A DNA stretch of 64,000 nt, from the NCBI GenBank assembly GCA_026122225.1, contig JANEZZ010000793.1, positions 1,488,001 through 1,552,000 of the forward strand, read 5' to 3'. A model generated the notes under the pieces. That model did no database searches and was not told the DNA's origin. It was given only the letters and a program-made list of their open reading frames with translations. The translations under genes and the position numbers were made by a program. The stretch is from Heloderma charlesbogerti. Its lineage: Eukaryota; Chordata; Lepidosauria; Squamata; Helodermatidae. Below, piece after piece: positions 1 to 11,800 of this stretch; position 1 is the stretch's first letter; each line of letters starts with the position of its first letter.

Positions 1-2171
1 GGCTCCAACTCCTAAGTGATGCTGAACAATTCAGTGTGTGCACACAGCAAAAGGCAAGAACAAAACTGCTATGCTGGCTGCTACAAGACTGCCAAGTGTA
101 ACTACAGTTGCATCCAGCTCTATGTAGCCAGATAGCTCCTGTTCTCCACAGGAGCCTGTTCCTGCCAGCTACTGTCACCATCAAGGCTCTCAAAGGTGCT
201 TCCTGCCAGCCCAGAGCTCAGGATGAGTCAGGACTTGCATTCTAAGGTGAATCGGGCCAGGAACATGGCAAGAGTGGACCCCAGTCTCATGCCTATCTCT
301 TGCGTCAAAATGACCCACCGTTGCTGGGAAGATTTAGGCTGTATTACTGAGTTTGCCCACCAGATGGAAATGCAGTCCTTGCAAGCCAGATCAGATCTGG
401 TTGCAGCTAGAGATTGCTCTATTAATTCCTCTCAGGGCTTCATCACACAGAGCTTTTATCTTGTGATTGAGATTGCTCCTTCACGGAAGTTTACCAGCTC
501 TTTACATGAGGCAGTGACCCTCCTGCACTAAATGCCCTTTGTTCTGTTTTGGAATAGATAGATAACAAGCTATCAAATTACCCCATTGTGCTCTGCTTCA
601 GTTTCCTCTGTGAAGAGAAAGTGGCAAGAAGAGAAGTGAGATCAATGAAAGATGATGGAAGACTCATACTGAGAGAAGGGCGGGGGGGGGAGTGCATATA
701 AAGGGAGTCAGTGGTCATCCTGCATTTAAAACGGAAGCAGAAAGCTTTGTCTTTAATGCAGGATTTTAGGTTGGTGTAGAGATGCCCTCAGTCTGCCTTA
801 AGGCAACCTGCAGGCCAACTGTTTTCTTTAGCTTCTGCACCTTCTTCCTCCCCAAAACATTCTTTTTACATTTACATGTATGTTCATTGCACTGTACATG
901 TAAACAGTTGATAGACACCAGCTACATCCTGCTTCACCTGTCTTGCATTGTACCGCCTCATAGTTTACCTTGAACAAACCCCTGTCACAAAGGGGAAGCC
1001 GGCCCCCAGCCCAGTCCCTGCCTAATGCTCCCCAGGCCCAGCCATTGAAGAAGGCAGTGTGTAGAAAGCTGCACAAGTCCAAATACACAAGTTGGTTTTC
1101 TTTTGAGTGTACCGCCACATCAGGTGATTTCTTGTTTGATTGAATCCTTATTCAGAACTGGTAACTGGATTTTTTTTTTCCAGTTCAGGTTCAACAGAAT
1201 TTCAGATTCTGCTCAGGTTGTTCTAGTTCAGGAAAAAAACAAAAGGTTCGCACTAGTGTTTGGTTCAGGTTCAGTTTGATTCCCTGAACACAACCCCTAC
1301 TCCTTAATGAAGGCCTTTAAGCTACTGAATGAGCTCAGGAGTACTCATGGGGCATAGCTTACAGGTCACCTCTCTCTACTTTGCACAGGGAATGAGAAGC
1401 TGTCAAGGACTACTTGAAATCTTTGTTGTGCAGCCTAGACAGATCTCAACACTAATTCTGATTATGACTGCAAGAGTTTCTTTCAGCCTGGTTGTTGTTT
1501 TCAAGTCAAGAACAGTTATGAAAACCTTGACAGAGAATGAACCTAAAGGCAGGAACATCTACATCTAGGACACAGAACTGACCAGGAACAGTTCTCTGTA
1601 TCTCATCTTGGCCTGTTTGGTTCTGTTGGAGGCAACAGAAGTGATAATTATAATCAGCTAGAGCAGCTCTTGCATTTATCTTAGGTCTCCATAGGGATAA
1701 AGTTGGCTGAGACTGATTGAAGGGGGATGTCTCCAATGTTTGTGAAGATAGCGCCATCAGTGAAGGGATCTGTCTAGGGCTAGGCTTTGTAGCAAAGATT
1801 CTTTGGAAAAGTTTGTATCCCAACTTTGATGGGTCTTTCACTATAAAAATCCAATTACGCACATTTAGGCATCAGTTGTCCCCCTGACTGCAGTGTGTCT
1901 CACCCTGTTAGGGCTGTGCGAGTGTGCACCTCCCACAGCACATGGCTGACAACCAACTTTTTTCCACTGAGCAACTGCCCAGTGGAAAATTAAGTTTACT
2001 TTCCTCCCAAAGGTATTTGACTTACTCTAATACTATGGCTGGTATCGAAAAACATCACTGCAGAGGAAGAGTGGGAAGGCTAAGACATCCCACATATTAG
2101 AACAATGGAAGGAGGCTCATGGTGGTTGGTACTTCCCATTAATATGACATATGCATATAAAGAAAATGATG
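1..2171. other. Intergenic sequence downstream of CEP295; no gene seen
   Basis: No frame shows homology and no conserved exon structure is visible on either strand. It holds a G run (about 680-692) and a GTTCAGGTTCA-rich stretch (1155-1290). In human the convergent neighbour here is TAF1D, but I found nothing to support it in these 2.2 kb. Confidence 0.5.
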
Positions 2172-2425
2172 GGAGTTCCTCTGCTGGTGGAAGGCTTTGA
2201 TTCAGATGAAGCTTCTGTCAGTGAGATGGGGAGGGGGTAATTTGCCAATTTCTCCTTCCCCCTCCTATACCACTTCCCACTGTTTTGAAGAGTTCCCCAG
2301 CACCCTGGTGCAGAGTCAGGGCACTACAGGGTGAGAGAGAAACCAACAAAAGTCTCCTCCCCATTCTGTTGATGACTGGCTCTGTCGGATCAAGAAGCCT
2401 TCCACCAGTTGAGTTGACACTCCTG
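2172..2425. mobile_element. MITE-like repeat with CTGGTGGAAGGCT ends
   Basis: GGAGTTCCTCTGCTGGTGGA (then AGGCT) on the left and the inverse AGCCTTCCACCAG ... CACTCC on the right act as TIRs. Internal text (GCCAATTTCTCCTTCCCCCT, CCCCAGCACC) recurs at 45190-45420. It lies between the CEP295 poly(A) signal and the left edge. Confidence 0.6.
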
Positions 2426-2484
2426 GGAACAACCTATAGCTATAGGAAAGTAATTCTGCCTTATCAAAACAAACTCAATTCTTG

Positions 2485-2766
2485 CACATTAAAATCAAAG
2501 TTAATTTTATTAGAAATAACTACAGCAGTGATATAAAAGCTAGTACATGTGAAGTTTCTTAAAAAAAAACAAAACACTTTGGGGTTAAAAAGCCATAATT
2601 GAAGTGGAAAACAAGAGCCAAGTCAGTTTTATATAACTTTGGATATTCTGGAAAATCATCCCATCTGAATGTAAATTATATCAAAGTCTGGTACATCATT
2701 TCAAATATTTACAAAGTACAGTTTTTATTTTACAGTGAAGGTTTCTTCCATCTGTAAGATGCCTGC
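2485..2766 (-). other. CEP295: CEP295 3' UTR and poly(A) signal
   Basis: Downstream of the TGA the minus strand is AT-rich and without a coding frame. AATAAA occurs at 2511-2506, about 255 nt after the stop, and is the best polyadenylation signal. The exact cleavage site is inferred. Confidence 0.7.
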
Positions 2767-2820
2767 TCAACACATGTTTTTCATGTTGGCTTTTCTGGCT
2801 CGTAGTTTTTCCAGTGTTTT
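2767..2820 (-). CDS. CEP295: CEP295 last coding exon 29 and stop codon
   Basis: Acceptor CCTCTCTATAG, then [17 protein letters not shown] and TGA at 2769-2767. KTLEKLRA is the conserved end of the ALMS motif in vertebrate CEP295, so the true C-terminus is reached. Confidence 0.95.
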   Translation of the reverse strand, partial: KTLEKLRARKANMKNMC

Positions 2821-5800
2821 CTATAGAGAGGAGGGAGAGAAAAGTCAGCACTGGGTTGGTAGAGTGAGTTCCTGGATTTGACCAAAAAATGGAAAAGTGG
2901 GCAGAGTTTTTGACTTGGGTCAGAGAGAGACCTAGAAACAAAGCCTTGTTCAGCCACCAAGTGGGTGATCTTCAGCTAGCCAGCCAGCCTAACCTACTCA
3001 GGCTAACCTAACCTACTAACCAACAAGATCTTTGTGAAAATAAAATTCCATGTATACTGGAGGATGGTATCCGTAGATGAATTACTCCTCCCACCTGCTC
3101 ATATAAGAAGGGCTTATTCAGATTAGCTTTCTAAATTCATAATCCTCATTCCTTACAACTGAGAGGAGCAACTGCCTTCTTCCAGTTCAGGTCCAGCTTA
3201 GCTCTGATACAGATTCTAAGCCAACAGCTAGAGTTTGGGTTGCCCAGCTCTGAAACAACTGGCAGTCACATTACAGGGTCATATGAGGAGTCTCCTCTTT
3301 TCTAATAGTTAAAATGAAGAATGATTCTGCAGTAAGAATTTTGAAGTGTTCTATGTTTGGTTTTAGGAGTACTAAAAATTATATAGTACTCAGCTCCTTA
3401 CACAGCAGAAGTAGGCTTTAACTGATAGGTGCTGTTTCTTTTTTATTGGTGTTTTTAATTTATTTGGATTTTAGCTTATATTTTACTGCTGTTGGCCCCC
3501 TTAAGTGTTATTTCTAGTGGAAAGATGGGATACATGTAATAAATAAATACAGGTAGCAGCTGCTGAATTTTCATATTTTATTGCATAGACTGACTATGAT
3601 CTGCAACACATTGGTATCATACCTAAAAGGAAAGGAAATGATTCTATTCCTGATATTTATTCTCAAGCATAATTGTCTTTTTCTAGATGATGAGCTGTAT
3701 AAAAGTTGCTGTCACACACTTAACATTCTTCAAGTAAATGTCTAAACTTTGGATCGATCTTGATTCAATTCAGAAAATGCCAGGGCAGATATGGCCAGCA
3801 AGCCTTTAAAACCATGTGGAATGGGTACAACATTATGTTGCAAGCTTTTTACCTTTTGAAATTCCTTTGCTCTTTCCCGGTTTTGGGCATAATTTTCTTG
3901 TCTTTCTCTCTCTTCCTTTCTGATTTTCACTTCAGCTAGATTATTATACAATCTGCCAAAATACAAAAAGATGTTTACATTACCAGTGAACTGTGAGAAA
4001 AAATCCTCTCCCTACACCCAGTGACTAGGCAATAAAATAGAAGATGAGAGTCAATGTTTATGCATAATGATGCACATTTTAGGGGGAAAAAACCTTTAAG
4101 TGTTTTAATTGCCTGCAACTACTCAAGAAACCAGTGAAAAGCTCTCTGAACAGGTGCCATTCACATCATCAGCAATTATGCGGAAGGCTGTGTGAAAGTA
4201 AATTACAGATGTGGGGGTTTAACATCTCTTCTCCCATGCCAGAATCCTGATCCAGATTGCTCCCCCACACCTTAAATTTACTTTAAAAAAACCATTCACA
4301 CAATTGCATGAATGGTTTTTTGTATAATTTGGCCCTCAATGAGCAGTGGCAATGAAAAAGGTACACTGAATATTAGGAGTTAAGTATGGGACTATAAAGA
4401 AAGAAGGAAGTAATATAATGCCATTGTAGAAATGTATGATGTAGCCACATGTAAGATTATTGTGCCAGTTCTAGTCACCCCATCACATGAACAGCTGTAA
4501 AGATAGAGGAAGGGCAACAAGAATGAAACAAGGGTTGGAACATCTTCCCTATGAGAGAGAAGGCTAAAATAGTTGAGGCTTTTTTAGTTTAAAAACGACA
4601 ACTTTCCTTCTCTCTCCAGTATGCTGCAGTGAGGCGCATGGGGCACATACCATCTTATGAAACTAAGGTGCATACTATAAAAGTAATTGACAGCAGGTTC
4701 AAAATGAACAAATTTACCCCACAATCTTTTTCCTCAATAAAATGTGGCAATGCCCATTCATACCGGGTTGGATCCAGACCAGGCTGGTCATGCTTTAGTC
4801 CCACAGAAATCAATTGGAATTAAGTTAGTCATGACTAACTTGTCCCATTGATTTCAGTGGGACTAAAGCATGACTAAAGCATGGATCCAACTAAGGGTTT
4901 TTTAAAGGATTAGATGAATTCATGGAATAACCACCAATGGGACCTATAAATGATTATTAATCATGAGAGCTAAACAGACCATCCAAATCCAGAGGCAGTA
5001 TACCTTGAAACACTGGAGAGAAATGAAATTGTGATTATGGCTGAGTACCACATGTTTTGCATTCATATACTCAACCCTGTGAACACATTTTTTCCCATTT
5101 CATAGTTAGCAGAAACAGAGCATGAGAGCAGGATTTCTGGTCTAAATGAACCATCATTGATGCCGTGCCTTGTATTTTCGGGAAACGCAGGTGTCTTCCA
5201 ACCAGCTTAGATTACCAAGACCACTGTTTTTTGTGGTGTACCATTTATTGGCGGCGGGGGGAATCAGTCAATTCCTCAAAAGTAAAATGCAACTCTCTTA
5301 GGATAAAAGTTAAGTAGCTCAATGAACTAAATTTGTTCAATTTCTGCCAAACATGGGCTGTACAGTACCGTGAAGTGCGCTGGTGCATTTGTATTTCTAC
5401 TGTCTTCCTGTCATCCGCTGAGCACACTTTTACTTCTTCCACTTTCTTCAAATGACTAACAGCTGCACCTTGAATTTAATCAGAACACATTTAACTATAG
5501 CTAGGCTCATGAGACCATATTTAACAGGCAGAGTCTTCCTGGGACAAGCATTTTTTTTCTGTCTAGTTGCATACAAAAGAATTCAAACACAAGAAATTCT
5601 ACTACTACTATTGATGTTTTAGGTCATATACATCAAGTAGCAACAACCTTGAATACTTGCAAGAAACTAAAATACTTAGCAAGGATTGGTCCAGATTGAG
5701 TCATACCTCAAGAGTAGACCCACTGAAATCAATAGGATGTAAGTTAGTCATGACTGACTGAAGTCTTACTGATTTCAAAAAGTCTATGAATCAAGGTAAA

Positions 5801-8800
5801 CTGGAGGTGGTCAAACATGAGATGGCAAGATTGAACATCGACATCTTGGGAATCAGCGAACTAAAATGGACAAGCATGGGCGAATTTAATTCAGGTGACC
5901 ATTATATCTACTACTGTGGGCAAGAATCCCTTAGAAGAAATGGAGTAGCACTCATAGTCAGTAAAAGGGTGGGAAAAGCAGTACTGGGGTACAATCTCAA
6001 AAATGATAGAATGATCTCAGTACGAATCCAAGGCAAACCATTCAACATCACAGTAATTCAAGTCTATGCCCCAACCACTGAGGCCGAAGAAGCTGAGGTT
6101 GATCGGTTCTATGAAGACCTACAACACCTTCTAGAACTAACACCAAACAAAGATGTCCTCTTCATCATAGGGGATTGGAATGCTAAAGTAGGAAGTCAAG
6201 AAATCACCAGGATAACAGGCAAGCATGGCCTTGGTGTACAAAATGAAGCAGGACAAAGGCTAATCGAGTTTTGCCAAGAGAACACGCTGATCATAGCAAA
6301 CACGCTTTTCCAACAGCACAACAGACGACTCTACACATGGACCATCACCAGATAGTCAATATCGAAATCAGATTGATTATGTCCTTTGCAGCCAAAGATG
6401 GAGAAGCTCTATACAGTCAGTCAAAACAAGACCTGGAGCTGACTGTGGCTCAGATCATGAGCTTCTTGTTGCAAAATTTCGGCTTAAATTGAAGAACGTA
6501 GGGAAAACCACTAAACCATTCAGGTATGACCTAAATCATATCCCTTATGAATATACAGTGGAGGTGAGGAATAGATTTCAGGGATTAGACCTGATAGACA
6601 GAGTGCCTGAGGAACTCTGGACGGAGGTCCGTAACATTGTTCAGGAGGCAGCAACTCAATCCATCCCAAAGAAAAAGAAATGCAAGAAAGCCAAGTGGCT
6701 GTCTGATGAGGCTTTACAAGTAGCTGAGGAAAGAAGGGAAGCGAAAAGCAAGGGAGAAAGGGGAAGATATATCCAACTGAATGCAGAGTTCCAGAGAATA
6801 GCAAGGAGAAACAAGAAGGCCTCCTTAAATGAACAATGCAAAGAAATCGAGGAAAACAACAGAATGGGAAAGACTACAGATCTCTTCAAGAAAATCGGAG
6901 ATACCAAGAGAACGTTTTGTGCAAAGACGGGCATGATGAGGGCAGGGACCTAGCAGAAGCAGATGAGATTAAGAAGAGGTGGAAAGAATACACAGAAGAA
7001 CTATACAGGAAAGATCTGAATGTCCCTGATAGCCATGATAGTGCGGTCACTGAACTTGAGCCGGACATCCTAGAGAGTGAAGTCAAGCGGGCCTTAGGAA
7101 GCATTACTAACAACAAAGCTAGCAGAGATGACAGTATTCCAGATGAGCTATTTAAAATCCTAAAAGATGCTGCTGCTAAAGTGCTGCACTCAATATGCCA
7201 ACAAATTTGGAACACTCAACTGTGGCCACAAGACTGGAAAAGGTCAGTTTACATTCCAATTCCAAAGAAGGGCAACGCCAAAGAGTGTTCAAACTACCAT
7301 ACAATTGCACTCATTTCACATGCCAGCAAGGTGATGCTCAAAATCCTACAAGCTAGGCTTCAGCAGTATGTGAACCAAGAACTACCAGAAGTACAAGCTG
7401 GGTTTTGAAGAGGCAGAGGAACTAGAGATCAAATCGCCAACATTTGCTGGATCATGGAGAAAGCAACAGAATTCCAGAAAAACGTCTATTTCTGCTTCAT
7501 TGACTACACTAAAGCCTTTGATTGTGAGGATCACAACAAACTGTGGCAAATTCTGAAACAGATGGGAGTACCAGACCACCTTAGCTGTCTCCTGAGAAAC
7601 CTGTATGAGGGCCAAGAAGCAACAGTAGGAACCAGACATGGAACAACCGACTGGTTCAACATTGGGAAAGGAGTACGACCAGGGTGCATATTGTCGCCCC
7701 GCTTATTTAACTTATATGCAGAGTATATCATGAGAAACTCCGGGTTGGATGAATCACAGGTCGGAATTAAAATTGTCGGAAGAATTATCAACAACCTCAG
7801 ATACGCAGACGATACCACCCAAATGGCAGAAAGCGAAGAAGATCTAAAGAGCCTCTTGTTGAGGGTGAAAGTGGAGAGTGCAAAAGCTGGTTTGAAACTC
7901 AACATTAAAAAAAACGAAGATCGTGGCATCTGGCCCCATCACTTCCTGGCATATAGAAGGGGAAGAAATGGAAGCAGTGACAGATTTTACTTTCTTGGGC
8001 TCCAAGATCACGGCAGACAGTGACTGTAGCCATGAAATTAAAAGACACTTGCTCCTTGGGAGGAAAGCTATGGCAAACCTAGACAGCGTAGTAAGAAGCA
8101 GAGACATCACCTTGCAGACAAAGGTCCGCATAATCAAAGCTATGGTTTCCCAGTAGTAACGTATGGCTGTGAGAGCTGGACTATAGAGGAAGGCTGAGTG
8201 CCGAAGAATTGATGCTTTCGAACTGTGGTGCTGGAGAAGACTCTGATGAGTCCCCTGGACTGCAAGGAGGTCAACTCAGTCAATCCTAAAGGAAATCAAC
8301 CCTGACTGCTCATTGGAAGGACAGAGACTGAAGCTGAAGCTCAAATATTTTGGCCACCTAATGCGAAGAGAAAACTCTCTGGAAAAGACCGCGATGCTGG
8401 GAAAGACTGAAGGCAAAAGGAGAAGGGGACGGCAGAGGATGAGATGGCTAGATAGCATCACCGATGCAATGAATATGAACTTGAGCACACTCCGGAAGAG
8501 AGTGGAGGACAGGAAGGCCTGGCGTGCTATAGTCCATGGGGTCACGAAGAGTCGGACACGACTTAACGACTGAACAACAACACTCTAAGTATAACAGAAT
8601 GGATCCAACCCTAAGTGACCACAGCAATATTTGGATTTTAACCCATGCAGTCCGAAAGAATTGTGGATGAGCAATATCCTAAGGAGCATTATTACTATGA
8701 ACAGAAAACATTTCACTTAATTTCAGTCCATGTTTGATGTCCCTCTCCCACACTTCTATGGTGTTTTTCTTTTGTTTGCTAATAAAAATTACCAGGAGGT

Positions 8801-11800
8801 GGCAAGTTCTCTTTTGGTTTATGTTGTGTTTTTTTCTGTTGAGATGTCTTAGCCTGAGGCTTTTCAGAATGCTCTCTACTTTTGAGCTTCTCCAGTCTTT
8901 TAGAGGATCTCTCAATGAAATCTTTCTTCTGCTTCAAAAATGATTCTTGCAAGCTCCCGGTAAGCTCTGGTGACACTGCTGTGTGTGGGGGAAACAAAGT
9001 CTGATTTATAGGTGTAAACTCTCTACTTGCAACAACTTATGGTTTGAGACACATTGAATGCAGTTTTTAGTAAAAATCCACAGCAGCTTTACTACTTTCA
9101 TAGATCTTCAATAAACTGAGATGTAATAATTACAAGAAACTAATTAAATGGTAAACTGAAACGAAGAGATCCTTTGGTGACCCATAAGCCATGCACCATA
9201 CATAACCCTTCACATACATACAACAAAGGGGAAATAACAGGTGCCTTCATCAGCTAGGGGCTTACAATTGGTAACACAGCAAATGGACAAAAGTTGGGAT
9301 TTCAACTCCAGCAGTTTTTGCACTGCCCAAAATCTACTTGTAAATATTTCTCCTGCCCAGGCTTGGTTAGAAGGAAGCAAAGGAAAGGAGCAGAATGCAC
9401 CGAAGACAACACTTCATTGGTATGTATGTACACAGACAAGAAAGTGGACTGAAATGGATATGATTAATAAAAGTATTTTAGAAGATAATGAAGTCATCTC
9501 GGTGACTTTCTGGCCTGTACATGCATGACCTAGCACAATGCTATCATGAACAGATGGGTAAATCAGAAGCAAGGTCTCCATCATTTTGTCTGAGCTTAGC
9601 AGTTTTTAAATTGATATGATGCCTCAGGATTAGGGAACTCTAATTTAGCTGTTGTAATTTGCTGAAGTTACTGAACACTTACCTCCTTGCTTGGTTTTTT
9701 TATCCTGGTTCTCTTTATGACTTTGAGCTATTGATGGATAATCAAGATGAGTGGAAATGGAGTCATCTACTTCTGAATGTAAAGGTAAAAATCCTCTGCT
9801 CTGTTAAAAGAATTGGCTATAATTAGCAATGTGCTGTTTGTGGACTCAAAGATGATGCATTAAAAGGAATTAAGAAGCCACTAAAAGGAGCTGTCTCACC
9901 ATTAATACATATCCAAAATAAACAATAGAAATGTACAGATGAAACGGAAATTACTTTTTAATTGGAATACACTAGATCTGAGATACAAATTAGAGTTCAA
10001 GTGACTAGATGCATTGCTTCTTAACACAGACTCATCCAAGCACATACAGAGCAGTCAGAGAAGCGGAGGGGCACAAGCAACCTCAACTGATGTTTCCAAT
10101 TGCCTGACTGTAGAAACCATTCAATCTCATACTTGGGGGTTCACGGGAACCACCATGTATATTATGTCTGTACTAGACACTGCACAACAATGGCTCTCAA
10201 AGTCTGGGGCAGCCCCCCCACCCCCAGAAGAGAGAGAGAGAGGATTCCAAGGGAAATGGAACCCTCCTCCCAGAAGCAGACAAGTGCAGAAGGGTCGAAT
10301 ACTGTCCTCCACCCCACCTGCAAAGGATTCTCATAGGTCCATGTTGACTTTGTGGGTGTCAAGGGCTCCTTGGAGGGCTCTCAGTCTAATCTAGTAGCCA
10401 AGTCCAGACACAGACAAAGGGATTCTTTTCAAAGCTTTATTCTTCTTTTATAACTTAACAGCTCTACAGGTAGCAACTAGATCTGAGCAGCAGCATCCCT
10501 ATGCCCGAAGTTAGAACAGTTGGTCCTCGTTTGAAGGGCAATTACTGGCAGACCCCTGAATAAAAGGACTTGGGAGAATCCCTCCCCTTTTCCCTTGGAT
10601 CCTCTGGGCGCAACCGTTCTTTGAGCGCAAACCATTTGGTGCCGCTCTCTGCATCTGCGCCACGCATCCCCCCCGTCTGCTATCTGTGCTGAGTCACTCC
10701 CTGGACTGCTTTCTAAACTAGGAATGTGGGTGGGAAGAATCTCCGTCAGCTGTTGGTCCTGGGAAAAAAGGAGTGCGCTCCTCTCCCGAAGGAGCGACTG
10801 CTCTTCCTCAGCATCAGAACTACTCTGGGATTCTATGGGCTCAGTGTCCACCCTGACATCGGGGATGACTATTCCTATCCTGGCTCCATCTGCTCAATCT
10901 GATTTGAAAAGAGCTGTCGGTTTTAATGAAGTTTCCCTGCAAGTGTTTTTTGGGGGGGAAGTCAGCGTTGGTTGGAATTTGTGCTCCAACTCACACCTTC
11001 TTACAACCAGCACACAACTGTTTAAAGCTGCTCTATGCAGGACAAGAACATGCAGCTATGCACTAGTCCACCTAATAAAGCCTGCTAGGCCAAGGACAGC
11101 TCTGGCATTCTCTTTCTGCCAGTCTTAACTCTCTCAGTGGCAATAACCAAATTCTACCTCCATAAGCCACAACACCTCCAATGTTATGGCAGAAGAGAAC
11201 TGAATAAGACAACACACATTTCCACTCCCTTTCAAAGTTTGGTTTGCTATATGTGACAGGTGTGTTAAACAGCCTAAAAGCCTGCAAATTCAAATTGTGT
11301 TGTGACTTACAATTGCACAATTTATCACTTTTTATAAATTAGTGAATAATCTGGTCAGTAGAACATGGGTGCATCCAAGAGATTTTATTCAAAAGGTTTA
11401 CCTTGGGACAGCTTGTAACCTGAGAATTATCACCATATGACAGGTTTTCCGTTTTTTCCTTTCCACCACCTGCTTGGTTAAGGAGTTCAAAATCTGATTC
11501 GGCTGTGCTGATGTCATTGGAGCTTATTAGAGTCAATTCGGGTTCTTCCATAATGCCTCTCCCTGTAAGTGTTTCCTACAAAATAAATTACGGGAGATAA
11601 CGTCGGCGTAAATAACACAATCAGTATTTCTCACAAAAGCAACATTTCTTAGGGCGCGATCCTATGCATGTTTGGGCAGAGAAGTCCTACAACTCTCAGC
11701 ATGCCCCAGCTAGTCATGCTGTCTGGGGAATGCTGGGAATTGTAGGAATTTTCTCTGCCTAACATACATAGGATTGTGCCTTCAGTCTCTCAAAGGCAAG

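Noticed and set aside
1..2171. TAF1D, the human convergent neighbour of CEP295
   Set aside because: No exon, poly(A) signal on the plus strand or homologous frame was found; it may lie beyond the left edge.
4155..4180. A second C/D RNA near a TGATGATG motif in CEP295 intron 27
   Set aside because: No D box at suitable spacing and no guide match that I could recognise.
8979..8999. Earlier acceptor for CEP295 exon 26 (TAAATCAG)
   Set aside because: It would put ACTTTG in phase 1 and shift the conserved frame; CACACACAG is in the correct phase with a better pyrimidine tract.
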